DNA from: Chlorobiota bacterium | GTDB taxonomy: Bacteria > Bacteroidota > Ignavibacteria > OLB7 | Length of the DNA stretch: 39,799 nucleotides | Direction of reading: 5' to 3' | Assembly (NCBI GenBank): GCA_016788565.1 | Contig: JAEUSP010000126.1 | Span: forward strand, 1-39,799 | Part shown: one piece after another, positions 16,356 through 24,614 of the stretch | Position numbering within the stretch: position 1 is the first letter of the stretch | How the letters are laid out: every line of letters starts with the position of its first letter | Notes under the pieces: model-generated | What the model saw: the letters and a program-made list of their open reading frames with translations, nothing else | Told to the model about the DNA's origin: nothing | The model's database searches: none | Made by a program: the position numbers and the translations under genes

Positions 16356-16736
16356 ATGGACATCAAACCAGAAGACCTTCCTGTAAGAATCGAGAAGCCG
16401 TGGGGCTATGAGATATGGTACGCCTGGACCGAGCAGTACGTCGGCAAAATTTTGCACGTGAAGGCTGGGGGGCGATTGTCGCTGCAGTACCACCACCACA
16501 AAGATGAGACCAGCTACGTGCTGCGTGGCAAACTGAAGCTGATTAAAGGCCCCAGCGTGGATCAACTAAGCGAAACAGAAATCGGCGAAGGCTACACCTG
16601 GCGCAACCGCCCGGGCGAAGTTCACACGCTGGAGGGGATTGAGGATGCCGACGTGCTGGAGGTCTCCACGCCACACCTTGATGACGTTGTGCGAGTTCAG
16701 GACTGGTACGGCCGCGAAGGAACAAACCAGCCGTAG
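16356..16736 (+). CDS. Cupin-domain protein, mannose-6-phosphate isomerase type II-like
   Basis: A 126-residue single-domain cupin. It opens with RIEKPWGYEIWYAWTEQYVGKILHVKAG, the pattern of the C-terminal domain of type II phosphomannose isomerases and of small stand-alone sugar-phosphate cupins. Metal-ligand motif 1 is YHHHKDETSYVLRGK (His-His-Glu, about residues 46-60), and motif 2 is RPGEVHTLE with its His near residue 89. It may isomerise or bind a sugar phosphate, but small cupins are functionally diverse and no nucleotidyltransferase half is attached. The gene is monocistronic as far as can be seen, with repeat arrays upstream and 199 bp to nrfH downstream. Confidence 0.8.
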   Translation: MDIKPEDLPVRIEKPWGYEIWYAWTEQYVGKILHVKAGGRLSLQYHHHKDETSYVLRGKLKLIKGPSVDQLSETEIGEGYTWRNRPGEVHTLEGIEDADVLEVSTPHLDDVVRVQDWYGREGTNQP

Positions 16737-16935
16737 CCGCAAACCAGGACGTGATGGAGTAGCGGAAAGAAGATGGATACCGCAGGGGCATTGGCATTGC
16801 AGCCAATGCCCCTAAATTTTTGCTTCTAACCCTGACATCCGTCATTTTGCCTGCCGCCCTTTGCCTGTATTCTTGCAGCAGGGTGTGGCGGGGTATGGTT
16901 AGCGGGAAACATCAATCAACTTCGTAGAATTCATC

Positions 16936-17412
16936 ATGCGATTCAGTGCTGTGCAACTTCGATGGATGATTGTGGGAGGAGTTGGTGGGCTGATGATTGG
17001 AATCATTGCCTACACATTCATCTATGCCCAGGGAGGGTCCTACCTTACCAACAACCCTGCGGCATGTGCCAACTGCCACATCATGCAGGAGCATTTCGAT
17101 GCTTGGACGAAATCGAGCCACCGTGCGGTTGCGGCCTGCAATGATTGCCATACGCCGCATTCCACGCTTGCCAAGTACTGGACAAAGGCTCAGAACGGTT
17201 TCTGGCATTCGGTAGCCTTTACCACTGGTGATTTTCCCGATCCACTGCGGATTAAGCCATATAACAGGGAAGTGACCGAGGGAGCCTGCCGCAGTTGCCA
17301 CCAACCGATTGTTGATGCCATTGATGCCCAGCATCACGAAGAAACTGCGACCGGCGCAGGGGCAACTTCATGTGTTCGGTGCCACGCAACGGTGGGGCAT
17401 TGGGTGCGATAG
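16936..17412 (+). CDS. nrfH: Cytochrome c nitrite reductase small subunit NrfH
   Basis: A 158-residue NapC/NirT-family quinol dehydrogenase. One N-terminal membrane anchor (residues about 11-31) is followed by four c-heme sites: CANCH (44-48), CNDCH (68-72), CRSCH (118-122) and CVRCH (146-150). The first site reads CANCHIM, the CxxCHxM arrangement in which Met50 would ligate heme 1, a hallmark of NrfH. It oxidises menaquinol and feeds electrons to NrfA on the periplasmic side. It lies 88 bp upstream of nrfA in the same orientation. The ATG at 16936 gives an N-terminus of family-typical length. Confidence 0.93.
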   Translation: MRFSAVQLRWMIVGGVGGLMIGIIAYTFIYAQGGSYLTNNPAACANCHIMQEHFDAWTKSSHRAVAACNDCHTPHSTLAKYWTKAQNGFWHSVAFTTGDFPDPLRIKPYNREVTEGACRSCHQPIVDAIDAQHHEETATGAGATSCVRCHATVGHWVR

Positions 17413-17489
17413 TTGCGCAGGGGGCTAATGCTTTTTAGCCCAACGTTTACAAAAACTTCTTCAGAAGCCACTGCTTTCATTCACTGTTC

Positions 17490-17495
17490 GGGAGG
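17490..17495 (+). promoter_or_regulatory. Shine-Dalgarno sequence of nrfA
   Basis: GGGAGG lies five bases upstream of the nrfA ATG at 17501 and fixes this start. It stands out because most start codons in the window have no comparable purine-rich sequence upstream. Confidence 0.7.
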
Positions 17496-17500
17496 TTATC

Positions 17501-18916
17501 ATGGCCACAACATCACAGCCACAGGCATCGCGCCGCCCTATTGGCGGCTTCCGATTCTTTCTGCTGACAGGGTTAGCCACACTGGTGGTAGCCGTTGGCG
17601 GGGGATTGCTTCTTAGCAGCATTATTGAGCGGAAGGAGGAAGCGAAGAATCCGTTTTATCGGGTGGTGAACTTAAACGATAGCATTGATGACCCAGCAAC
17701 GTGGGGAAAAAATTTCCCGCTTCAATACGATGACTATCGGAAGACCGTTGACCAAGTCCGCACCCGCTACGGCGGAAGCGAAGCACTTCCCCGCACCCCC
17801 ACCCAAGCCGATCCACGCTCGGTTGTGGCGCAATCAAAATTGCAAGAAGACCCACGGCTGGTAACGATGTGGGCTGGCTACGCCTTCAGCAAAGATTTCC
17901 GCGAAGAGCGCGGCCATGCGTTCATGCTGGAAGACCAAATTTTTACCGAACGGCAAAATGTAGTGAAGCAGCCAGGCACCTGTCTTCACTGCCACGGGTC
18001 GGTCTATCTCCCCTATAAACGGGCTGGTGGCGGCGATCTTATCAAAGGGTTCGAGATTCTGAACAGCCGGCCATACAGCGAGGTGAAAAGCCTTGTTCAG
18101 CATCCCGTGGCCTGCATTGATTGCCACGACCCAGCAACCATGCAATTGCGGGTTACACGGCCAGGGTTTATCGAAGGCATTCAAGCGTTGAAGGCTTCGC
18201 AAGGAGTTCAGAATTACGACGTAAACACCATGGCTACACGCCAAGAACTCCGCAGCTACGTCTGTGGCCAGTGCCATGTTGAGTACTATTTCAAGGGGCC
18301 AGAAAAACGCCTTGTGTATCCCTGGTTCAAAGGGCTGCAAGCCGATAGCATCCTTGCTTATTATGAGTCGGTGGGGTTCAAGGATTGGACCCATTCGATG
18401 ACCGGCACACCAGCCTTGAAGGCGCAGCATCCTGAGTTCGAATTGTACAGCCAGGGAATCCATGCACGCAGCGGCGTTGCTTGTGCTGATTGCCACATGC
18501 CGTACAAGCGGGAAGGGGCAATGAAAATCAGCGATCACCATATCCGCAGTCCGTTGCTGAACTTGAATAAATCGTGCCAGACCTGCCACCGCTGGTCAGA
18601 ATCGGAGCTACTAGCGCGCGTGGAGACAATCCAAGATCGGCACTTCCAACTGCGTAATCTTGCAATGGATGCGCTGATGGATCTAATCAACGAGATGCGA
18701 AACGAGCGCGCCGCCGACAGCAGCAGCCAGCGGCTTATTGCCGCGCAAAATTTCCAACGCAAAGCACAGTTCTTGCTGGATTTTGTGGAAGCTGAAAACT
18801 CCACGGGATTCCATGCCCCCCAGGAGGCTGCACGCATCTTAGGGCAATCCATTGATTACGTCCGTAAGGGGCAGATGGCATTGCGGGCTGCCGCCGCTGC
18901 GCCAGCGAAACGATAG
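17501..18916 (+). CDS. nrfA: Ammonia-forming cytochrome c nitrite reductase NrfA
   Basis: Reduces nitrite to ammonium with six electrons in the periplasm. The 471 residues begin with an uncleaved-looking anchor (about 15-41), then carry five heme sites: CLHCH (161-165), CIDCH (205-209), CGQCH (255-259), CADCH (328-332) and CQTCH (359-363). The first is the active-site heme position. In classical NrfA this is CxxCK with lysine as proximal ligand; here it is CxxCH, as in Campylobacter-type enzymes. KAQH (307-310) matches the KxQH motif linked with the active-site calcium. EYYFKGPEKRLVYPW after heme 3 is also conserved. Paired with nrfH, so the enzyme is probably a membrane-bound NrfHA complex. 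Confidence 0.93.
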   Translation: MATTSQPQASRRPIGGFRFFLLTGLATLVVAVGGGLLLSSIIERKEEAKNPFYRVVNLNDSIDDPATWGKNFPLQYDDYRKTVDQVRTRYGGSEALPRTPTQADPRSVVAQSKLQEDPRLVTMWAGYAFSKDFREERGHAFMLEDQIFTERQNVVKQPGTCLHCHGSVYLPYKRAGGGDLIKGFEILNSRPYSEVKSLVQHPVACIDCHDPATMQLRVTRPGFIEGIQALKASQGVQNYDVNTMATRQELRSYVCGQCHVEYYFKGPEKRLVYPWFKGLQADSILAYYESVGFKDWTHSMTGTPALKAQHPEFELYSQGIHARSGVACADCHMPYKREGAMKISDHHIRSPLLNLNKSCQTCHRWSESELLARVETIQDRHFQLRNLAMDALMDLINEMRNERAADSSSQRLIAAQNFQRKAQFLLDFVEAENSTGFHAPQEAARILGQSIDYVRKGQMALRAAAAAPAKR

Positions 18917-18964
18917 AAATATCAGCGCAGTTTTTTCCGTGCTATCCTTTTTTTTCCGAACACC

Positions 18965-20335
18965 ATGAAGACCAACCCAAGAAGCCGCGAACTGGCCGAC
19001 CGCTACGACGTTCCCGGGCCGCGCTACACCTCCTATCCAACAGCACCACATTTCCAGCCGTGGGGCAACAACGATTGGCTGGATGCCTTACGAGAAAACG
19101 AGCGATACTCCCAACGTCCGCTGTCGCTTTATTTCCACCTGCCATTCTGCCCAACCCTTTGCTTGTACTGCGGGTGCAACGTTGTTATCACCAAGGACAG
19201 GCAACGGGTTGGCAAGTATGTGGAATATCTGATGCGGGAGATGGAGCTGTTCCAATCGCTTGTGCCAACAAAACGGGGGGTGAAGCAAGTTCACTGGGGT
19301 GGGGGATCGCCAACATGGCTGAACCCCTACGAAATCCGGAAGTTGGCCGAGAAGATTTGGTGGCATTTCAACCTTTCGCGAACCGCAGAAATTTCCGTTG
19401 AGGTGGACCCCCGACGATTAACCGAGGAGCACGTTGCTGCGTTCTGTGATGTTGGGTTCAACCGCATCAGTTTGGGGGTGCAAGATTTTGACCCCCAAGT
19501 GCAGCAATCCGTCAGAAGATTACAAACCGAACAGGAAACGCTCAACGCCCTGGAGTGGTTCCGGCAGCGTGGGGTGCGTAGTGTGAACATTGATCTGATT
19601 TACGGGCTGCCAGGGCAAACCGTGCAAAGTTTCCACCAGACGCTGAACCGTGTGATTGAGCTTCGGCCCAACCGCATTGCGGTGTTCAACTTCGCGTACC
19701 TTCCCACCATGAAGCCCCACCACCGTGCCATTGATGCTGCCGCGCTCCCCGAACGAACAACCAAGCTGATGATGCAAGAAGACATCATCGCAACCCTGAC
19801 CGGTGCCGGCTACCGATACATTGGCATGGATCACTTCGCACTTCCCGACGACGAACTTGCGGTGGCGCAGCAGGAAGGAAGGCTTCACCGGAATTTCCAG
19901 GGATACACCACCGGGGCCGAGTGTGACCTGATCGGCTTTGGCATGACCAGCATCAGCAGCCTTGACCGCGCCTACGCCCAAAACCTGAAAGAATTGCCAG
20001 AGTACGAAGCCGCGATTGACCGCGGAGAGTTGCCCGCATCGCGCGGGTTGCGCCTAAACGACGATGACTATTTACGGCGGCATATCATCAACGAACTGAT
20101 GTGCAACCTCCACCTTTCCATCCCCCAACTTGAACAAGATTTTGGGGTGGATTTCTTCAAATACTTCCCTGATGTGGAGGAGCAACTAACCCCGCTGGTG
20201 ATGGATGGTTTGGTGAAGTTCGACCCCGACTCCATTGATGTCACCGAACAAGGGCGGCTGTTTTTGCGGAACATCGCCATGCAGTTCGATGCCTACTTGG
20301 GGGCCAATACCGCGGTGTTCAGCAGGACGGTGTGA
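18965..20335 (+). CDS. hemN: Oxygen-independent coproporphyrinogen III oxidase (HemN)
   Basis: A radical-SAM enzyme of 456 residues that decarboxylates coproporphyrinogen III to protoporphyrinogen IX in anaerobic heme synthesis. YTSYPTAPHF near the N-terminus and the cluster motif CPTLCLYCGC (Cys62, Cys66, Cys69, plus Cys71) are the signatures that separate true HemN from the related HemW. The HWGGGSPTWL motif and the C-terminal HemN domain (from about residue 365) are present. It starts 48 bp after nrfA on the same strand. Co-expression would supply heme for the nine hemes of NrfHA under anoxia; this link is inferred from position. Confidence 0.94.
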   Translation: MKTNPRSRELADRYDVPGPRYTSYPTAPHFQPWGNNDWLDALRENERYSQRPLSLYFHLPFCPTLCLYCGCNVVITKDRQRVGKYVEYLMREMELFQSLVPTKRGVKQVHWGGGSPTWLNPYEIRKLAEKIWWHFNLSRTAEISVEVDPRRLTEEHVAAFCDVGFNRISLGVQDFDPQVQQSVRRLQTEQETLNALEWFRQRGVRSVNIDLIYGLPGQTVQSFHQTLNRVIELRPNRIAVFNFAYLPTMKPHHRAIDAAALPERTTKLMMQEDIIATLTGAGYRYIGMDHFALPDDELAVAQQEGRLHRNFQGYTTGAECDLIGFGMTSISSLDRAYAQNLKELPEYEAAIDRGELPASRGLRLNDDDYLRRHIINELMCNLHLSIPQLEQDFGVDFFKYFPDVEEQLTPLVMDGLVKFDPDSIDVTEQGRLFLRNIAMQFDAYLGANTAVFSRTV

Positions 20336-20388
20336 CAAAAAGAGGAGGTGAAAAAAGTGGAGGGTGAAAAGTGAGGCTCATCTACCGT

Positions 20389-20524
20389 TATACTCGGTGC
20401 AAATTGGTTTGTGAAACTCTACTCAGCCAGGTGCGCTATGGATGCGCTTCGCAGGCCTTCGGCTCCCGCTTTCGCGGGAATGACAGTGGTTAAGTTTTTC
20501 GCAAACCACTCTGTTTGGAGTATA
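20389..20524 (-). mobile_element. MITE-like element, copy B
   Basis: About 136 bp in the opposite orientation to the copy at 10481-10605. Shared parts are the TATACTC...GCAAATTGGTTTG end, GAAACTCTACTCAGCC, the TCCCGC-TTTC-GCGGGA palindrome followed by ATGACA, and the TTCGCAAACCAC...TTGGAGTATA end. The centre between CAGCC and the palindrome differs (GATGCGCTTCGCAGGCC inserted). It sits between the convergent genes hemN and the 20567 gene, where its hairpins could also stop transcription. It occupies most of the 231-bp gap. Confidence 0.7.
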
Positions 20525-20566
20525 GCGTGCAACGCATGTCCCGAGCCACCGAACCTCTTTCTCACC

Positions 20567-22282
20567 TTACTCACCCGTCGGCTGCGGTGCACGCACTTTC
20601 TTCTTTGGGGCTGGCGGCTTGGTTTTCACCACCACCAGCGCGTTGCTCACCCTGCGCGACGATGGTTTGCTCCCTTGCCGGCTGACGGTTTCGCCATCAA
20701 TCACCATCGAGGTTGATCCTCCGCCGTCGAAATTCATTGCCTGGTAGGCACCCTGGTCGGCCATGAATCGGGCAAGCTCCGAAAGGTTCATCCCAACGGT
20801 TCCGGCATCGTTGCTGCCGCTGTTGATTGCCACCAGAATCAAGGTGTCGCCGTTGCGGGTTGTTCCCACAGCCGTTCGTGCAAGCAGCCCCTGGACAAAC
20901 CGCACTGCCTTCGATCCCTCCGTTTCATACTCTGGGTCAGCCACGCCATCGCGGACAAGCCGGGGGGTTCCGGTAAGAATGTCGCGCACTTTTTTTTGCG
21001 GGGTTGGCGAAACTTGAAAGATCAGTTTCACCGTGTCCCCTTCTTGGATTGTTGTGAAATACTCCGCCGCCAACCCCAGCGAGATCACAAACCCGTTGTC
21101 GGGAATTTCTACCGAGCCGGTATCCACCGCTACCACGTGCAGCCGCATGGTATCGCCAACGGAGGGGGGGGGGATTGGGTCCCGTTTGCGGCGTGGCTTC
21201 AGCGGTTGCAGCGCGATTTTCAGCATCGGGTGTTCGCGGTCTTCGCGCAGTTTTGCGGCGCGCCATGTTGCGATAATCGTGGCGGTGTCAATGATTGGAG
21301 CCTCGGTTTCATCACCACTTTCGGCGGCCACTTGGTTGGCTAGAACTTCGGCAATAATCGCGCTGTCGGTTTTGCGGCTTCCGCGTGGGATCGAGTCGCC
21401 GTAGTAGCGGTTGTAGGCCACCAGCCCATCTTCCCCGCCGCGTGCGTTCACCGCCCCGATTGCGGTTTGGCGATATTTCCAGAGGAGCGTGCCGCGCAGC
21501 TGAACCCGTTCAAATCCAATCGTCCCATCGTCGTAGATCAGCAGCGACGACCACGCCTTGTAGCCCATCGTCTCAATCACTTCGCCGTTGGCGACGGTTG
21601 CGCCGATTGGTGAGTTGTACGTGGCTTTCCAGAAGCTGGCGTTGGTTGCGGCAATCACGGTATCCTCCAACACACTGTCGGCCATTTCAAAAATGTCCGA
21701 TGCCTTTTGCAGTCCGTCGAAACGCTCGTGGGCTTTGACCGTGCGTAGCCGTGCGTTGGCACGCAAGTCGGCTTTCACCACGTGGGCAATGTGTCCGCCG
21801 GCGGTTCGCATCCATTGGTAGGTTACTCCATCGGCAAGCTGTTCGGTGATAACCGAGTCGGCAGCAACCGACCTCAGTTTTGGCGCGGCTGGGGGGGCGG
21901 ATGCCGAGCGGCGTTTCCGTTTGGGGCCGTACTTTTTTTTCTGCCGTGCTGCTCCTTTCCCTTTCAGAGTTTTTTTCCGTTTCTGCGTTGCTTTTTTTTG
22001 CGTTGTCCCTTTCGCGCTCCCTTTCCGTTTGGTTGATTTCTGCGCGGTTGGAATTCCCCCGCCGTGCCGCTCGTGAAGCGGTGGAAGGGTGGTGGTTGTG
22101 CCGGTTGGCAAACTCAATGCCGGAGGGGGGAACTCAGCATGGCGCAGAAAGGGGTTGGGGGCATCCGAAGTAACTGGCGTGCTCACGGTTTCGGCGCGCA
22201 CTCCATTCACCCACCACACTGCTGTTGCCAGCATCAGCAATGTGAGCAGCGCAATCGAGCGGGGGATACTGTGAGCCGTCAT
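20567..22282 (-). CDS. Exported phosphodiester glycosidase-family (NAGPA/DUF2233) protein
   Basis: A 571-residue protein. Signal peptide or anchor at residues 8-28. A low-complexity linker of about 55 residues (roughly 80-135) is extremely rich in Lys/Arg, with KKATQKRKKTLKGKG and KKKYGPKRKRR. The catalytic-type domain (about 140-555) has VTYQWMRTAGGHIAHVV, ATNASFWKATYNSPIG and the C-terminal MNFDGGGSTSMVIDG, the hallmark of the phosphodiester glycosidase (uncovering-enzyme-like) family. These cleave sugar-phosphodiester linkages, probably on cell-surface polymers here. The start at ATG 22282 gives the signal peptide; the upstream reading frame adds an unlikely Arg/Cys-rich leader. Confidence 0.8.
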   Translation of the reverse strand: MTAHSIPRSIALLTLLMLATAVWWVNGVRAETVSTPVTSDAPNPFLRHAEFPPPALSLPTGTTTTLPPLHERHGGGIPTAQKSTKRKGSAKGTTQKKATQKRKKTLKGKGAARQKKKYGPKRKRRSASAPPAAPKLRSVAADSVITEQLADGVTYQWMRTAGGHIAHVVKADLRANARLRTVKAHERFDGLQKASDIFEMADSVLEDTVIAATNASFWKATYNSPIGATVANGEVIETMGYKAWSSLLIYDDGTIGFERVQLRGTLLWKYRQTAIGAVNARGGEDGLVAYNRYYGDSIPRGSRKTDSAIIAEVLANQVAAESGDETEAPIIDTATIIATWRAAKLREDREHPMLKIALQPLKPRRKRDPIPPPSVGDTMRLHVVAVDTGSVEIPDNGFVISLGLAAEYFTTIQEGDTVKLIFQVSPTPQKKVRDILTGTPRLVRDGVADPEYETEGSKAVRFVQGLLARTAVGTTRNGDTLILVAINSGSNDAGTVGMNLSELARFMADQGAYQAMNFDGGGSTSMVIDGETVSRQGSKPSSRRVSNALVVVKTKPPAPKKKVRAPQPTGE

Positions 22283-22377
22283 CAAGCCGAAAGAAGTGGG
22301 AATGGTTGAATGGAACAAAGGGTGATGGAGGGGCTGGCAACGGAGCAAACACGAAACCGAGCTACGGCAGGAAAGGG

Positions 22378-22881
22378 TTATTCTTCGCTGCCGAACGATT
22401 GTGGTTCCCAGCCTTCCCCTTCGCAAGGGAGGTAGCGTTCGCTGACGTGTTCGTCAAGTTTGGTGCAATGCAGGCCATCGGGATTGAAGAAACGGCAGCT
22501 TGAGCAGAGCGTTTCCTCGATGATCTGGCGGCTGGATTGGCGGAAGTGGTTGTACTGCACCTGGGCGGGGAACACCACAAACCCGTAGATGCCGGCAATC
22601 GTGATCCACCACCATTCGCTGTAATCAACGCGGTCGTACAGCATCAGCGCGGCGGCAATGGTGAGAACTAACCGCAGCATGGCATACCAGACAATCGAGC
22701 CAAACGTGGGGCGGTCGCTTGCCCCCCGCTTGCCGGGAACGTCGGGCCGATCTTCGGTTGGGTCGGCGTGAAATGGTCGGTATGAGGTTCCTTTGCGAAT
22801 CACTGCGTTGCTACACCAAATACAAAATGGCGGTTGAGAAATGCCATGCAAGCTGCGAAACTGCAATGGCGGTTGCTTCAA
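22378..22881 (-). CDS. Small membrane protein with a C-terminal cysteine cluster, unknown function
   Basis: Up to 167 residues. Two adjacent membrane segments lie at about residues 62-105 (SIVWYAMLRLVLTIAAALMLY and WWWITIAGIYGFVVFPAQV). A soluble tail carries CSSCRFFNPDGLHCTKLDEHV followed by LPCEGEGWEP, four cysteines that look like a metal site. The start is uncertain: TTG 22881 gives the longest form with two more Cys (CIWCSN), and GTG 22803 is a plausible alternative that removes 26 residues. The gene lies about 100 bp upstream of the glycosidase-family gene on the same strand. I do not recognise a named family. Confidence 0.65.
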   Translation of the reverse strand: MKQPPLQFRSLHGISQPPFCIWCSNAVIRKGTSYRPFHADPTEDRPDVPGKRGASDRPTFGSIVWYAMLRLVLTIAAALMLYDRVDYSEWWWITIAGIYGFVVFPAQVQYNHFRQSSRQIIEETLCSSCRFFNPDGLHCTKLDEHVSERYLPCEGEGWEPQSFGSEE

Positions 22882-23267
22882 CGTTGGGCGATATTACGGC
22901 ATCCGTTCCTCCCAAGCAAGGGTGGAGTTGGGGGGATGACGTTTTTCTTCCGGTGGTGCGTGTTGGGGCATCATTTTTTTTGCTGGGGATCGGGGGGCGG
23001 GGATCGGGGATCGGTGGTCGGGGATCGGGGGGCGAAGGTGAAGGTGGAAGGTTCATCCCGCTAATTTTCTCCCCCTCCTATTTTCTTTCACCCCTTCTTG
23101 AGGGGGCCGGGGGGTAATAGCGGCCACCAACAAACCCAGCAACCTTACTCTGCAGAGTTGGAGCAGCATTTTTTTCGTAGCGAACGTTTGCCGCTATCGA
23201 AAAGCTACAGCGAATTGAATACTTTGCGCCCAGCAGACACAAGCTCCAACGCCAGCCCAGCACCCCC
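22882..23267. other. Gene-free divergent region with a G-rich heptanucleotide array
   Basis: This 386-bp stretch between divergent genes contains the heptad array described separately at 22985-23033. It also has a CCCCTTCTTGAGGGGGCCGGGGG-like palindromic patch near 23091-23115. Promoters for both flanking genes should be here but cannot be assigned. Confidence 0.5.
22985..23033. repeat. G-rich heptanucleotide array (GGGGATC)n
   Basis: Seven consecutive heptads: GGGGATC, GGGGGGC, GGGGATC, GGGGATC, GGTGGTC, GGGGATC, GGGGGGC. The period is exactly 7 with drift at internal positions. The clustered G-runs could fold as a G-quadruplex on the plus strand. Confidence 0.8.
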
Positions 23268-24353
23268 ATGACCATCCTTCCCGAATCTGAAGATCACTTC
23301 CACCAGCTTTCCGAAACGGGAGCGTATGAGTGGAGCTACTTCGATGGAGTCAGCGATGACGGCCAGTGGGGGTTTGTGGCAATCTGGTTTCGTGGCGCGC
23401 CCCTCTCGCCCTGGTATTCCGCTGCGGTGGAGCGTGCGTTGCGCCGGGGTGAGGCGTTGCCACCGCTACGCCACTGCGCATTCCATTTCAGCCTGTTCCA
23501 CCGTGGCAAACGTATCTACTCTGCGCTGCATGAGCGCGATGGCGAATCGTTCCACACCGACTACCGCACCCCCGACGTTCGCTTGCGGGATAACTCCTTG
23601 TATGCCAACGCAATCCCGGCTGGGGGAACCCACTACGCCATTTCGGTTGATACCGAGTTCCCGCGACAAACCAGCCGTGTGGTTGGCGAGATTGCTATCC
23701 GCTCGGAACGCCAAGAACTGAAACCACTGTTGGAATCACAGTTGGAATCACAGATGCCCCGCCCCCATGTACAACATTTCTGGGTTCCGGCAGCGTTGGC
23801 CGGGAACTTCACTGCCGAGCTTGGCCTGTGGCGGCTTGCTGGCGGGACCAAGCGCATCTCCTTCGGCGGGCGCGCCTACCACGACCGCAATTTCGGCACC
23901 GCGCCGCTGCATCATCTTCCCGGAAATTGGTTGCGGGGGCATGCGCATTCTGGGGAGCGCACGTTCCTCTATTTCCATGTTGGCGGGTTGGATACCAGAC
24001 CTCAATTCCAGCACGCACTGCTGTTGGAGAAAGGAACGATTGTGGCACAAGCCAGCAGCCTGACGTTGGTGCAAGCCGATCCGAAAAAGAAGCGGTGGGG
24101 AATTGGCCACGCTGGTATTTTGCACGGAACAAGCAAGGAGTTGGAGTTCACCGTGACCCCACGGTGGTGTGTTGATTCTGGGCCGTTGTGTCATCGCTCA
24201 ATTCAATCCCTCACCGTTCGTCAGCAGGGGGCGCAGCAGCCGGAACAGACAATGGATGGAGTAGGAATTGGCGAAGTCCTACGCCCAGATAGAGCAGCAG
24301 TAGGCTGGATTCGCCCGCTTGTTAAGTTTGGGGCAAGAAGAACACGGGAGTGA
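23268..24353 (+). CDS. CrtC/AttH-like lipocalin-fold protein (carotenoid 1,2-hydratase-like)
   Basis: A 361-residue protein with no signal peptide. It opens with YEWSYFDGVSDDGQWGFVAIWFRGAPLSP, the pattern of carotenoid 1,2-hydratase (CrtC) and the broader AttH/tandem-lipocalin group. The second lipocalin half has the conserved GRAYHDRNFGTAPL stretch (about residues 200-213). In CrtC these residues lie at the site that hydrates the terminal double bond of acyclic carotenoids. No other carotenoid gene is in the window, so a carotenoid substrate is plausible but not shown. Related AttH-like proteins have other roles. The gene appears monocistronic and precedes the mutL repeat region by 38 bp. 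Confidence 0.78.
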   Translation: MTILPESEDHFHQLSETGAYEWSYFDGVSDDGQWGFVAIWFRGAPLSPWYSAAVERALRRGEALPPLRHCAFHFSLFHRGKRIYSALHERDGESFHTDYRTPDVRLRDNSLYANAIPAGGTHYAISVDTEFPRQTSRVVGEIAIRSERQELKPLLESQLESQMPRPHVQHFWVPAALAGNFTAELGLWRLAGGTKRISFGGRAYHDRNFGTAPLHHLPGNWLRGHAHSGERTFLYFHVGGLDTRPQFQHALLLEKGTIVAQASSLTLVQADPKKKRWGIGHAGILHGTSKELEFTVTPRWCVDSGPLCHRSIQSLTVRQQGAQQPEQTMDGVGIGEVLRPDRAAVGWIRPLVKFGARRTRE

Positions 24354-24391
24354 TGATTGCAATGATGGGACTTCGCGGTGCGGTGGAAATT

Positions 24392-24426
24392 GGTCAGTGG
24401 TCAGTAGTCAGTGGTCAGTGGTCAGT
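24392..24426. repeat. Heptanucleotide array (GGTCAGT)5
   Basis: Four GGTCAGT and one AGTCAGT heptads in a row. Read on the other strand this is (ACTGACC)n, the same motif as the TGACCAC heptads in the array downstream of the CHAT gene. That makes it a dispersed family rather than a one-off. Confidence 0.85.
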
Positions 24427-24492
24427 GGCAAAGAAGGGAGTGGATTTTTTCTTTGAGCGAGATTGTTAATGGCCTTCAATTAACTGATTCCT

Positions 24493-24611
24493 GAAACCCG
24501 ATTCCCGAAACCCGACTCCCGAAACCCGACTCCCAAAAACCGAAACCCGACTCCCGAAACCCGATTTCCGAAACCCGATTTCCGAAACCCGATTTCCGAA
24601 ACCCAATTCCC
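24493..24611. repeat. 14-bp (2 x 7) tandem repeat abutting mutL
   Basis: Eight copies of a 14-mer built from two heptads, GAAACCC plus GATTCCC (variants GACTCCC, GATTTCC, AATTCCC). A single 7-base interruption (AAAAACC, 24535-24541) sits between copies 3 and 4, so the heptad register is kept over 119 bp (17 x 7). The array ends three bases before the mutL ATG and leaves no room for a normal ribosome-binding site outside it. Confidence 0.9.
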
Positions 24612-24614
24612 GAC

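Noticed and set aside
23091-23115. CCCCTTCTTGAGGGG palindrome as a terminator for the 23268 region
   Set aside because: It lies upstream of both divergent genes, where a terminator is not expected, and has no T-run; probably another dispersed repeat fragment.
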